From Gemmatimonadota bacterium (GTDB lineage Bacteria; Gemmatimonadota; Gemmatimonadetes; Longimicrobiales; Gaopeijiaceae), in the NCBI GenBank assembly GCA_022826005.1, contig JAJDVT010000076.1:1-42675 (forward strand): a stretch of DNA of 42,675 bases. The letters run 5' to 3'. Of the stretch, positions 1 to 7,385 are shown in pieces (position 1 is the stretch's first letter; every line of letters begins with the position of its first letter). The position numbers and the translations under genes are program-made. Under the pieces are notes generated by a model, which did no database searches, was not told where the DNA came from, and was given only the letters and a program-made list of their open reading frames with translations.

Positions 1-302
1 GGCGACGTACCCGCAAGTAATAGCGCTAAGACCCAAGTAGAGGGCGGGTTGCTGGCCGGCAGAAAATGCGGATGGAGCCCTGGTTTTAGGATGGCGGAGA
101 CACAGGGCTTGACCGCTGCACGGATTCCCGCGAATAGTTGCAGGTTTTCCCGCTACGATGACCTGATCGAGTCCGAGGTACGTCCCAGGCAAGAATGGCA
201 GATCGTGCAGTCCTGTAAGAACTTACGTGACTTCTTGCCGTGATCCGTGATTCCTCAACTCTGCCAGCCCGGCGCCTCGACGCCCTCGGTGCGACGCGCG
301 GA
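1..302. other. No gene recognised at left edge
   Basis: This stretch lies downstream of the thioredoxin-like gene that ends at 303 on the minus strand. Short open frames exist on both strands, but none has a ribosome site, a recognisable motif or protein-like composition. A small perfect inverted repeat (GTAAG-AA-CTTAC, about 215-226) is present without a T tract. It may belong to a gene whose main part lies left of the window; I see nothing that can be named. Confidence 0.4.
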
Positions 303-827
303 TTATCCACGGTCTGCCGAACGCAGCAGATCGAGGATCTCCGCGACGACCGCGTTCCCCCTGTCGCGCGCATAGAAGCGGCGGGTCTGCGCGTAGCGGG
401 GCCCGGGTTCCATCTTCATCCCCTCTGTCATCACCCACCCCTGGAGTTCGCTGGGCCTTGGACCCCACCAGCCGCGCTCGCGGAAGTCGTCGTCGTAGAC
501 GATCACGATGGGAATCGACCGGCTGCGTCCGTTGGTGAGATGGGCGTCCATGATGTCGAGGTTCTCGTCCCGGGAAAGGATACGCAGCTCGACGTTGGGC
601 AACTCGTCCACCAGGCGCGAGACGACGGGGAGGATGTTGACCGCGTCCCCGCACCAGTCCTCGCTCAGCGCGAGCAGATGCCAGGTCCCGGGGATGGAGG
701 CCCCCTCCGTCACCGCGCTTGCCGGGAGTCGCACCCGCTGATATACGCCGCGCCAGAGTTCTTCGTTCTTCCGGACTGTTTCGAGGTAGTCGGGGAAGGT
801 GAGGGCGGATTCGAATCGGTCGCGCAT
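303..827 (-). CDS. Thioredoxin-like family protein (WCGD active-site variant)
   Basis: A 174-residue cytoplasmic protein without signal peptide. A thioredoxin-fold core is visible: beta strand WHLLALS, then SEDWCGDAVN at about residues 55-64, where the classic WCxxC has become WCGD, then NVELRILSRDEN and the cis-proline segment SIPIVIVYD. WCGD with a single cysteine is typical of the thioredoxin-like family often called Thioredoxin_9. Family members are poorly characterised and are presumed to act in thiol chemistry or as redox-inactive folds. It starts at an ATG with only a weak ribosome site. It lies 62 bases downstream of the thioesterase on the same strand and may be co-transcribed with it. 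The fold call is firm; the function is not. Confidence 0.8.
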   Translation of the reverse strand: MRDRFESALTFPDYLETVRKNEELWRGVYQRVRLPASAVTEGASIPGTWHLLALSEDWCGDAVNILPVVSRLVDELPNVELRILSRDENLDIMDAHLTNGRSRSIPIVIVYDDDFRERGWWGPRPSELQGWVMTEGMKMEPGPRYAQTRRFYARDRGNAVVAEILDLLRSADRG

Positions 828-889
828 GGGGCGGGAGTCTCGTCGGGGGTGAAATTGTGATAGCTGAAGTGATAACCGGCGCTCGGCGG

Positions 890-1810
890 TTACTGCGCCG
901 GGTCGACGCGGGGCGTCCGCCTGGGCCGGGGCTTGATCCCTGTCCGCAGCAACCCTTCCTGCGCCGCCGACGCCACCAGCTTACCGTCGCGAGTATGGAA
1001 ACTTCCCCTCCCGAACCCGCGGGCGCCATGGGCGACCGGGCTCTGGATGCGGTAGAGGAGCCACTCGTCTGCCCGGAATGGGCGATGGAACCACAGCGAA
1101 TGGTCAAGGGAAGCCGCCATCAGATCCTTGTCGCGCACCGTGCGTCCGTGAGGCTGCAGCGCGGTCGACAGAATCCCGTAGTCGGACGCGTAGGCGATGG
1201 CCGCCTGGTGATGCACGGGATTGTCGCCCAGCGCCTCGGTCGCCCGGAGCCAGATGTGGCGGACGGCGGGGCGCCGGGTGCGGTCGAAGGGCACGTAGGG
1301 CTCCACCGGCCGGAACTCGAGCGGGCGGTCCTGTGTCAGGATCGATCGCAGTTCCTCCGGGATCCTGTCCGACTGGTCCCGCAGGATCTCCAGTTCCGAC
1401 GGCAGGCCTTCCGGGGGCGCCACCGCGGGCATGCCGGACTGGTGCGACAACCCGGACTCGGTCCGGTGGAAGGATGCGGACAGGGTGAAGATCGCGCGGC
1501 CGTGCTGGATCGCGGTCACGCGCCGCGTGGTGAAGCTCCTCCCGTCCCGCGTCCGGTCGACGAAGTACACCACCGGGATGCTCAGGTCCCCCTCCAGGAT
1601 GAAGTAGCCGTGCAGCGAGTGCGCCTCCCGGTCTTCCTCCGGGATCGTGCGGCGCGCCGCCACCAGCGCCTGGGCCAGCACCTGCCCGCCGAAGATCCGC
1701 CCCGAGCCGATGTCGCGGTTTTCGCCGCGGTAGATGTTCCGCTCGATCGGTTCGAGGTCGAGCAGCGCGATGAGGGATTCGGTCGGGTCGTGCATGGGGT
1801 GGAAGATCAT
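890..1810 (-). CDS. tesB: Acyl-CoA thioesterase II
   Basis: Predicted 306-residue double-hotdog thioesterase that hydrolyses medium- to long-chain acyl-CoA to free fatty acid and CoA. Seen: the N-terminal hotdog motif IFGGQVLAQAL, LHGYFILEGD, then the C-terminal hotdog with ASDYGIL (the aspartate corresponds to the TesB catalytic Asp), SLDHSLWFHRPF and AQEGLLR (catalytic Gln). Length is close to the usual 285-290. The frame is open upstream to 2137, but homology begins at the ATG at 1810 (MIFHPMHDP); the ATG at 1795 (MHDPTESL) is an equally possible start. It is transcribed away from the amidase, with about 130 bases between the two starts. Symbol assigned by family resemblance. Confidence 0.9.
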   Translation of the reverse strand: MIFHPMHDPTESLIALLDLEPIERNIYRGENRDIGSGRIFGGQVLAQALVAARRTIPEEDREAHSLHGYFILEGDLSIPVVYFVDRTRDGRSFTTRRVTAIQHGRAIFTLSASFHRTESGLSHQSGMPAVAPPEGLPSELEILRDQSDRIPEELRSILTQDRPLEFRPVEPYVPFDRTRRPAVRHIWLRATEALGDNPVHHQAAIAYASDYGILSTALQPHGRTVRDKDLMAASLDHSLWFHRPFRADEWLLYRIQSPVAHGARGFGRGSFHTRDGKLVASAAQEGLLRTGIKPRPRRTPRVDPAQ

Positions 1811-1937
1811 CGTGGAACGTTGCTGCAGGGCACTCAAAGCTAACGGGGCCGGGTTACCTTTCGAACACTGGCAGTGCGCCGGTAGCTTGCCGACCGGTAC
1901 GAAGTTCACGTCCATGGACCTGTAGTGAGGTAGCACG

Positions 1938-3560
1938 GTGGTTCGACCCATGACCCATCCACCACGAACAAGAAGCGGGATCCGATTGATCGCCCGGCCG
2001 ATCCTGGCGGTCGCGGTCGTGGCGGTGACGCCCGGCGAGAACCGCTCACCCGGCCCCACCGTTGACGTCGTCGAACTCACCGCCGTCCAGGTCCACGAGG
2101 ACCTCCTCGCGTCCAGGTACACCGTCACGGAGCTCACCCGGGCCTTCCTGGACCGGATCGCGCGGTACGAGGACCACTACAACGCGTTCATCTCCATGAA
2201 CCCGGAAGTGCTGCAAATCGCGGCAGCCCTCGATGCGGAACTCGCCACCACGGGTCCGCGGGGCCCGCTTCACGGTGTCCCGGTCGTCATCAAGGACAAC
2301 CTCGACTACGGGGGATTGGTGACGACGGCCGGTTTCGACGGCTTCAGCGCCGCGACGGGCGGTGTGGACATGGTCCCCGGAGACGATGCGGTAGCGGTTG
2401 AGCGCCTCAGGGGGGCGGGCGCGATCATCCTCGGCAAGACCAACATGCCGGACTTCGCGGGGCACGGCACCCGCACCCGCAGCAGCGTTGCCGGGGAGAC
2501 GCTCAACCCGTACGCGGTGGACCGGGTGCCTGGAGGGTCCAGCGGGGGAACCGCGACCGCTGTGAACGCGAGCTTCGCCGTCCTGGGACTCGGCACCGAG
2601 ACCGGTGGGTCGATCCAGAACCCGGCGGCCGCACAGGCGCTGGTCGGGGTCAAGCCCACATTCGGCCTCGTTCCCCTCGAAGGGGTTGTGCCGATGGACG
2701 CGACCTACCGCGACGTCGTCGGCCCGCTCGCCCGCACCGTGCGCGACGCGGCGCTGACCCTGGACGTGATCGCGGGCCCGAGCCAGGAGGACTTCGCCTC
2801 CTACGCCGGGGCGGAGCACATCCCCGAGCCGGGCTTCGCCGCCGGCCTCACCACCAATGCGCTGGCCGGGAAGCGCTTCGGGCTCGTCGGCCCGGGGTGG
2901 CGCGATTCCTTTCTTCCGCTGGCACAGCAGACCGAGGCGCTCTACGAGGATGCGGTGCGCGTGCTGGAGGCGGAGGGCGCGGAGGTCGTCGAGGACCCCT
3001 TCGCCGGAAGCGGCTGGGTCGAACTCTACCGGGAGAGCCCGCGGGCGCCCTCGGGCAGCCACGATATGGCGGTGTATCTGCGCGGCCTTGGCCCGTCGGC
3101 TGCCTTCCGGAGCGTCGAGGAGTGGGAGGCGCTGGCAGGGCGGGACTTCCGGGGTGGCCGCCGGAGGCCTCCGGTCGCGCCGACAGCGACCGAAGAGGGC
3201 GACGCCTTCCAGGCCTGGCGCAGGGAGATGCGGGAACTCTTCCGTGCCGTGATGGAGGAGCACCGGCTCGACGGGCTCTTCTTTCCGCAGGCGGGCGAAC
3301 CCATCCGTCCCCTGGTCGAGGATCCGGAGCGCCCCGAGTACCGTCCCAACAACCACGCCGAGCTGCCGAGCAACATCATCAACGACATCGGCCTGCCGAC
3401 CGTCACGGTGCCCTTCGCCTACTACGAGGACGGCACACCCTTCGTGCTGGCCTTCATCGGCGACCTCTGGAGCGACGCGGAGCTTCTGTCCTACGCGTAC
3501 GACCTGGAGCAGGCGACTCTGGCGCGAGTCGCGCCCACCCTGACGGAGGGGCCGGGATAG
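1938..3560 (+). CDS. Amidase-signature hydrolase with N-terminal membrane/signal segment
   Basis: A 540-residue amidase-signature enzyme that cleaves carbon-nitrogen bonds of amides. The Ser-cisSer-Lys triad is visible: Lys119 in VVIKDN, cis-Ser201 in PGGSSGG and nucleophile Ser225 in ETGGSIQNP; the Ser-Ser spacing of 24 matches the family. It begins at a GTG with GAGG seven bases upstream; the ATG at 1950 is an alternative. Residues about 15-30 (IRLIARPILAVAVVAV) are hydrophobic and follow Arg residues, so the enzyme is probably exported or membrane-tethered, like other periplasmic amidases. Substrate cannot be read from sequence; the gatA reading is unlikely because no gatB or gatC is near and a signal segment is present. 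Confidence 0.9.
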   Translation: MVRPMTHPPRTRSGIRLIARPILAVAVVAVTPGENRSPGPTVDVVELTAVQVHEDLLASRYTVTELTRAFLDRIARYEDHYNAFISMNPEVLQIAAALDAELATTGPRGPLHGVPVVIKDNLDYGGLVTTAGFDGFSAATGGVDMVPGDDAVAVERLRGAGAIILGKTNMPDFAGHGTRTRSSVAGETLNPYAVDRVPGGSSGGTATAVNASFAVLGLGTETGGSIQNPAAAQALVGVKPTFGLVPLEGVVPMDATYRDVVGPLARTVRDAALTLDVIAGPSQEDFASYAGAEHIPEPGFAAGLTTNALAGKRFGLVGPGWRDSFLPLAQQTEALYEDAVRVLEAEGAEVVEDPFAGSGWVELYRESPRAPSGSHDMAVYLRGLGPSAAFRSVEEWEALAGRDFRGGRRRPPVAPTATEEGDAFQAWRREMRELFRAVMEEHRLDGLFFPQAGEPIRPLVEDPERPEYRPNNHAELPSNIINDIGLPTVTVPFAYYEDGTPFVLAFIGDLWSDAELLSYAYDLEQATLARVAPTLTEGPG

Positions 3561-3698
3561 GGATCGGAATCCGGGGCGATTCCGGATCGGTGCCGGCGCG
3601 AGTCGGCATGGTAGCCTACCAGGGTACGAAGAACGACTATTGGCGGGATGGCACCAGGATCATTAGATTATCGAATTGCCTGTGCCCAACCAGACATT

Positions 3699-3736
3699 CC
3701 ACTGCCCCCTGCAAGGGCGCACTGTTATGGCAGTGG
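3699..3736. repeat. 8-bp inverted repeat in the 295-base gap after the amidase
   Basis: CCACTGCC at 3699-3706 pairs perfectly with GGCAGTGG at 3729-3736. No T tract follows, so it is not a clear terminator. The rest of the gap (3561-3855) shows an imperfect hairpin just after the amidase stop and no credible gene. Confidence 0.35.
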
Positions 3737-3855
3737 CCTCGCATGGAGGCGCGCGATCGGAACGGCGTAGCGGGATCCAAGCCCGGGTGCTCGGGCATCA
3801 GGAAAAAGTGGAGGGGGCACAGGATGAGACCAGGCAAGCGGGAACTGGGGGCCGA

Positions 3856-4452
3856 ATGAGCGGCGAACTGATTGCAATGCTCGGCATTGGTGTGGCGCTC
3901 GCCAGCCTCCAGCTCAGGGTGAGTAGCGTGCTTCGGGGCGAAATCGCCGCGTTGCGTAGGCGTCTGAGTACAGATCTGGGCGCGCTGGAGGGCAAGCTTC
4001 GGGGCGAGATGACCGCACTGCGGGATGACATGGGGAAGCTGCACTCGGTTACCCAGGCGGACATGCGGGCTCTGCGCGGGGAGTTGCGACAGGATGTCGG
4101 GTCGCTTCGCGCCGAGATGCGCGGCGATCTGGGAGGGCTTCGCGCCGAGATGCGCGACGATCTGGGAGGGTTTCGCGCCGATCTGGAAGGGCTTCGCGCC
4201 GAGATGCGCGACGATCTGGGAGGGTTTCGCGACGATCTGGGAGGGCTTCGCTCGCAGATGCGCGACGATCTGGGAGGGTTTCGCGACGAGATGCGCGACG
4301 ATCTGGGAGGGTTTCGCGACAAGATGCGCGACGATCTTCGTGGGCTTCGCACCGAGATGCGCGATGGGTTCGCGCGCTTGGACGTGCGCATTCGATTCCT
4401 GGAGGAAAAGGCGTTCCTGGACCCCCGCCCGAAGACGGCTTCAGCAGGGTAG
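3856..4452 (+). CDS. Membrane-anchored coiled-coil protein with 11- and 7-residue repeats
   Basis: A 198-residue protein of unknown function. Residues about 3-20 (GELIAMLGIGVALASLQL) form one hydrophobic anchor. The rest is predicted coiled coil rich in Arg, Asp and Glu. From residue 84 it is nearly pure repeat: 11-residue units of the type LRAEMRDDLGG interleaved with 7-residue units such as FRDDLGG, giving heptad/hendecad periodicity. The tail ends LDVRIRFLEEKAFLDPRPK. The ATG at 3856 is chosen because the anchor follows at once; the frame is open upstream to 3676 but that part does not look like protein. It is monocistronic by position. Such short anchored coiled coils may act as spacers or scaffolds; no enzymatic motif is seen. 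Confidence 0.7.
   Translation: MSGELIAMLGIGVALASLQLRVSSVLRGEIAALRRRLSTDLGALEGKLRGEMTALRDDMGKLHSVTQADMRALRGELRQDVGSLRAEMRGDLGGLRAEMRDDLGGFRADLEGLRAEMRDDLGGFRDDLGGLRSQMRDDLGGFRDEMRDDLGGFRDKMRDDLRGLRTEMRDGFARLDVRIRFLEEKAFLDPRPKTASAG
4105..4377 (+). repeat. Tandem 33-bp repeats with interspersed 21-bp units
   Basis: Nine in-frame units: 33-bp units start at 4105, 4138, 4192, 4246, 4279, 4312 and 4345, and 21-bp units at 4171 and 4225. Each begins CTTCGC or TTTCGC, and most end GATCTGGGAGGG. Copies differ by a few substitutions. All lengths are multiples of three, so gain or loss of units keeps the reading frame. This is a coding minisatellite, not a CRISPR array. Confidence 0.9.
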
Positions 4453-4465
4453 CACCGGCTTTTCC

Positions 4466-4505
4466 GTCAGCTGCTACCGCCCGCAGCTTGCGTTGGGTAG
4501 CTGAC
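4466..4505 (+). terminator. Candidate transcription terminator hairpin
   Basis: GTCAGCT-(GCT)-ACC at 4466-4478 pairs with GGTAGCTGAC at 4496-4505, with a three-base bulge. It lies 14 bases after the coiled-coil gene. No strong T run follows, so it may be only an RNA-stabilising hairpin. Confidence 0.4.
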
Positions 4506-4619
4506 GATTCCAGTCTCACCGGGTCGGAATCACGGAGCCGTGCCGACATCCGTCCGAAGGATGGCGGGGCGGCCTCAGGACCCCTTTGCGCCGGAGCCTC
4601 ATCCGGGTAAGGCACCGAA

Positions 4620-7217
4620 ATGTTCCCTGCACGCACCGTATCGCGATCCGCTCCAAGAACAACCTGCTTCATCCTTGCCATCGCCCTTTCCGTCGTCGCC
4701 GCGACCGCTCCGTCCGGCGCCACGGCCCAGGAGGGGCTGCCCTCCATCGCCGCCAGCACCGAGGGCGCCTCCGCCATGGAGGGCTTCTTCAACCTCTACT
4801 GGGACGACGATGAGGGCGCCCTGTACTGGGAACTCGACCTCTCCATGGGTGAGTTCCTCTACCAGATCTCGATGGGTTCGGGGCTCGGGTCCAACCCGGT
4901 GGGGATCGATCGCGGCCAGTTGCGCGGGACGCATGTCCTGGAAGCCGTGCGGGTGGGGCCGCGCGTCCTCCTCATGGAGCCCAACTACCAGTTCCAGGCG
5001 CGCAGCGACAACGTCACCGAGGTCCAGGCGGTGCGGGACGCATTCGCGCCGTCGGTCTACTGGGGCTTCGACATCGTTGCGCAGACGGGGGACCGGGTGC
5101 TCGTTGACGCCACGCCCTTCTTCATCCGCGACGCGCGGAATGTGATCGGGCAGATCGCGCAGCGCGGCGAGGGGAACTTCCAGCTCAGCACGTCTCGTTC
5201 CGCCATCCACATGCCCGCTACCCGGTCGTTTCCGGAGAACACGGAGGTCGAGGCGCTGCTGACCTTCACAAGTTCGAATCCGGGCGGTCTGGTCAGGGGC
5301 GTCGCAGCCAACCCCGAGGCGGTGACGCTGCGCCAGCACCATTCGTTCATCAAGCTGCCCGACGACGGGTACCGGCCGCGTCTGGCGGACCCCCGCATCG
5401 GGGTCAATGGCCCGACCATCTTCGACTACGCCACCCCCATCGACGAAGACCTCCGCGTCCGCCTTGCCGCCCGGCACCGCCTGCAGAAGCGGGATCCCGG
5501 CCCGGGCCCCTCCGAGCCGGTCGAGCCGATCGTCTACTACGTCGATCCGGGCACCCCCGAGCCCATCCGCAGCGCCCTGGTCGAAGGCGCGATGTGGTGG
5601 GCCGACGCATTCGAGGCCGCCGGCTTCGTGAACGCCTACCGGGTCGAAATCCTTCCCGAGGGGGTGGATCCGCAGGACATCCGCTACAACATGATCCACT
5701 GGACGCACCGGCGGACCCGCGGCTACTCGTACGGCAACACGGTTACCGACCCCCGCACGGGCGAGATCATCCGGGGCGTGGTCAACCTGGGGAGCCTGCG
5801 GCTGCGGCAGGACTACCTGCTGGGGAAGGGGATGGTCGCGCCCTTCGCCGGGACCGTCGGCGGCGATGCGGAGGGTGGCGGGCCGTTCGGCGGGCCCGAG
5901 GCCGGTTCCCGGGAGGCCGCGTCCTGCGAACTCGCCTTCGCCCCCGCGTTCGAGTACCTCGCCGAGGTCGCACAGAGTGCCGATGCGGTCGAGATGGCCC
6001 TCGCGCGGGTCCGCCAGCTCTCCGCCCACGAGGTCGGCCACACGATCGGATTCCCGCACAACTACCTCGCGAGCACGTACGGGCGGGAGAGCGTGATGGA
6101 CTATCCGGCCCCGTACGTGGAGATCGACTCGGACGGCCGTCTCGACCTGTCGAACGCGTATGTCCAGAGGATCGGCGAGTACGACAAGCTCTCGGTGAAC
6201 TGGCTCTACCGGGAATTCCCCGAGGGCACCGACGAGACGGCCGCCCTCGAAGCGATCGTCCGCCAGGGCATGCAGGACGGTCTCATCTTCATGGCCCACA
6301 CCAACAACAATTTCATCGGCGCCGGCCATCCGTATGCGAGCGTCTGGGACAACGGCGCCAACCTGGTGGACCACCTCAAGCACGAAATCCGCGTCCGCAA
6401 CATCGGACTGCAGGGATTTGGCGAGGAGATGATTCGCACGGGCACACCGCTCTCCGACCTGGAATACGTGCTCCTGCCACTCTACATGCACCACCGCTTC
6501 CAGCTGCGCGCCGCGGCCCAGAGCCTCGGCGGGGCCGACTACCGCTACACCGTGAAGGGGGACGGACAGACGCCGGTGGAGATCGTAGCGGGCGAGGAGC
6601 AGCGGGACGCGCTGGAGACGATCCTGTCGGCGCTCACGGTGGACTTCCTGGCGTTGCCGGAGGAGGTGGTGCTGATGATCCCGCCGGCGGCCTTCCGGCA
6701 CGATGAAGGGGAGGTGTTTGCCGGGCATACCGAACAGCTCTTCGACCCGCTGGGCGCAGCCGAGGCCGCCGCCGACTTCACGGTGGGCGAGATCCTGCAC
6801 CCGCAGCGGATGGCGCGGCTGGTCGTGTACGGCAGCATGGGGGACTATCCCGGGCTGGAAGAGGTCGTGGATCGTCTGACGGAAGCGACCTGGGGGACGG
6901 CGGAAGAGACCGGCGAGTACCGCGCAAGGGTGCAGCACGCCATCCAGCGCGCGGTGGTGGACCGCATGATGCTCCAGGCCGGGAGCACGGGGACCATGAC
7001 GGAGGTGCGCGCCATCCTGTCCGACAGGCTCAACGACCTGGCTGGCCGGCTCGAAGCCCTGGTGGGTTCGACGCCGCACCAGCGGCTGGTGGCGGCCGAC
7101 ATCAGGCGGTGGCAGGCCAGGATCGAGAACACCACACCGGGACCGTCGCTGAGGCTTCCCGCAGGCGACCCGATCGGCGGAGGGTCAGCAATGTATGGTA
7201 GACATGACATTAAGTAA
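4620..7217 (+). CDS. Exported zinc-dependent metalloprotease (metzincin-type motif, DUF5117-like family)
   Basis: An 865-residue protein with a signal peptide (residues about 1-37, cleavage likely after ATAQ). The central part carries the extended zinc motif HEVGHTIGFPH: ligands His470, His474 and His480, catalytic Glu471. A candidate Met-turn follows at ESVMDYP (Met493). This layout matches the large exported zinc-dependent proteases common in Gemmatimonadota and Bacteroidota, whose flanking domains carry DUF5117/DUF4953-type names; the domain naming is from memory. The ATG at 4620 has TAAGG about eight bases upstream. A TonB-dependent receptor follows 168 bases downstream on the same strand behind a strong hairpin, so co-regulation rather than one transcript is likely. 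Role inferred: extracellular or periplasmic peptide degradation. Confidence 0.88.
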   Translation: MFPARTVSRSAPRTTCFILAIALSVVAATAPSGATAQEGLPSIAASTEGASAMEGFFNLYWDDDEGALYWELDLSMGEFLYQISMGSGLGSNPVGIDRGQLRGTHVLEAVRVGPRVLLMEPNYQFQARSDNVTEVQAVRDAFAPSVYWGFDIVAQTGDRVLVDATPFFIRDARNVIGQIAQRGEGNFQLSTSRSAIHMPATRSFPENTEVEALLTFTSSNPGGLVRGVAANPEAVTLRQHHSFIKLPDDGYRPRLADPRIGVNGPTIFDYATPIDEDLRVRLAARHRLQKRDPGPGPSEPVEPIVYYVDPGTPEPIRSALVEGAMWWADAFEAAGFVNAYRVEILPEGVDPQDIRYNMIHWTHRRTRGYSYGNTVTDPRTGEIIRGVVNLGSLRLRQDYLLGKGMVAPFAGTVGGDAEGGGPFGGPEAGSREAASCELAFAPAFEYLAEVAQSADAVEMALARVRQLSAHEVGHTIGFPHNYLASTYGRESVMDYPAPYVEIDSDGRLDLSNAYVQRIGEYDKLSVNWLYREFPEGTDETAALEAIVRQGMQDGLIFMAHTNNNFIGAGHPYASVWDNGANLVDHLKHEIRVRNIGLQGFGEEMIRTGTPLSDLEYVLLPLYMHHRFQLRAAAQSLGGADYRYTVKGDGQTPVEIVAGEEQRDALETILSALTVDFLALPEEVVLMIPPAAFRHDEGEVFAGHTEQLFDPLGAAEAAADFTVGEILHPQRMARLVVYGSMGDYPGLEEVVDRLTEATWGTAEETGEYRARVQHAIQRAVVDRMMLQAGSTGTMTEVRAILSDRLNDLAGRLEALVGSTPHQRLVAADIRRWQARIENTTPGPSLRLPAGDPIGGGSAMYGRHDIK

Positions 7218-7249
7218 GGTTTTCTTTACAATGTGACCCGTTGAACGGC

Positions 7250-7284
7250 GCGCGGGTCGGTGCGGATGCATCGCCGACCCGCGC
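7250..7284 (+). terminator. Strong GC-rich hairpin after the metalloprotease gene
   Basis: GCGCGGGTCGG at 7250-7260 pairs perfectly over 11 bp with CCGACCCGCGC at 7274-7284, loop 13 bases. It lies 33 bases after the stop codon and about 100 bases before the TonB receptor. The following sequence (CATAGTCGCAGTTTCG) has only a weak T tract, so termination may need a factor. Confidence 0.55.
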
Positions 7285-7385
7285 CATAGTCGCAGTTTCG
7301 TTACGCGGCCTCCGAAGTCCCCGTTACGTTCGCACGGCATCATGTCCCCTGTGGCACGACCACCCACGTCCAGGGGACTTGAATC

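Noticed and set aside
4105-4377. CRISPR-like tandem repeats
   Set aside because: Units are contiguous, without unique spacers, and are in frame in a coding gene.
5265-5290. T-arm-like GTTCGAATCC in the metalloprotease gene
   Set aside because: No matching acceptor or anticodon arms around it.
4599-7079. Long open frame antisense to the exported metalloprotease (about 826 codons)
   Set aside because: High GC leaves antisense frames open. Its translation is rich in Arg, Gly, His and Val with no domain, while the plus strand has signal peptide, HExxHxxGxxH and Met-turn.
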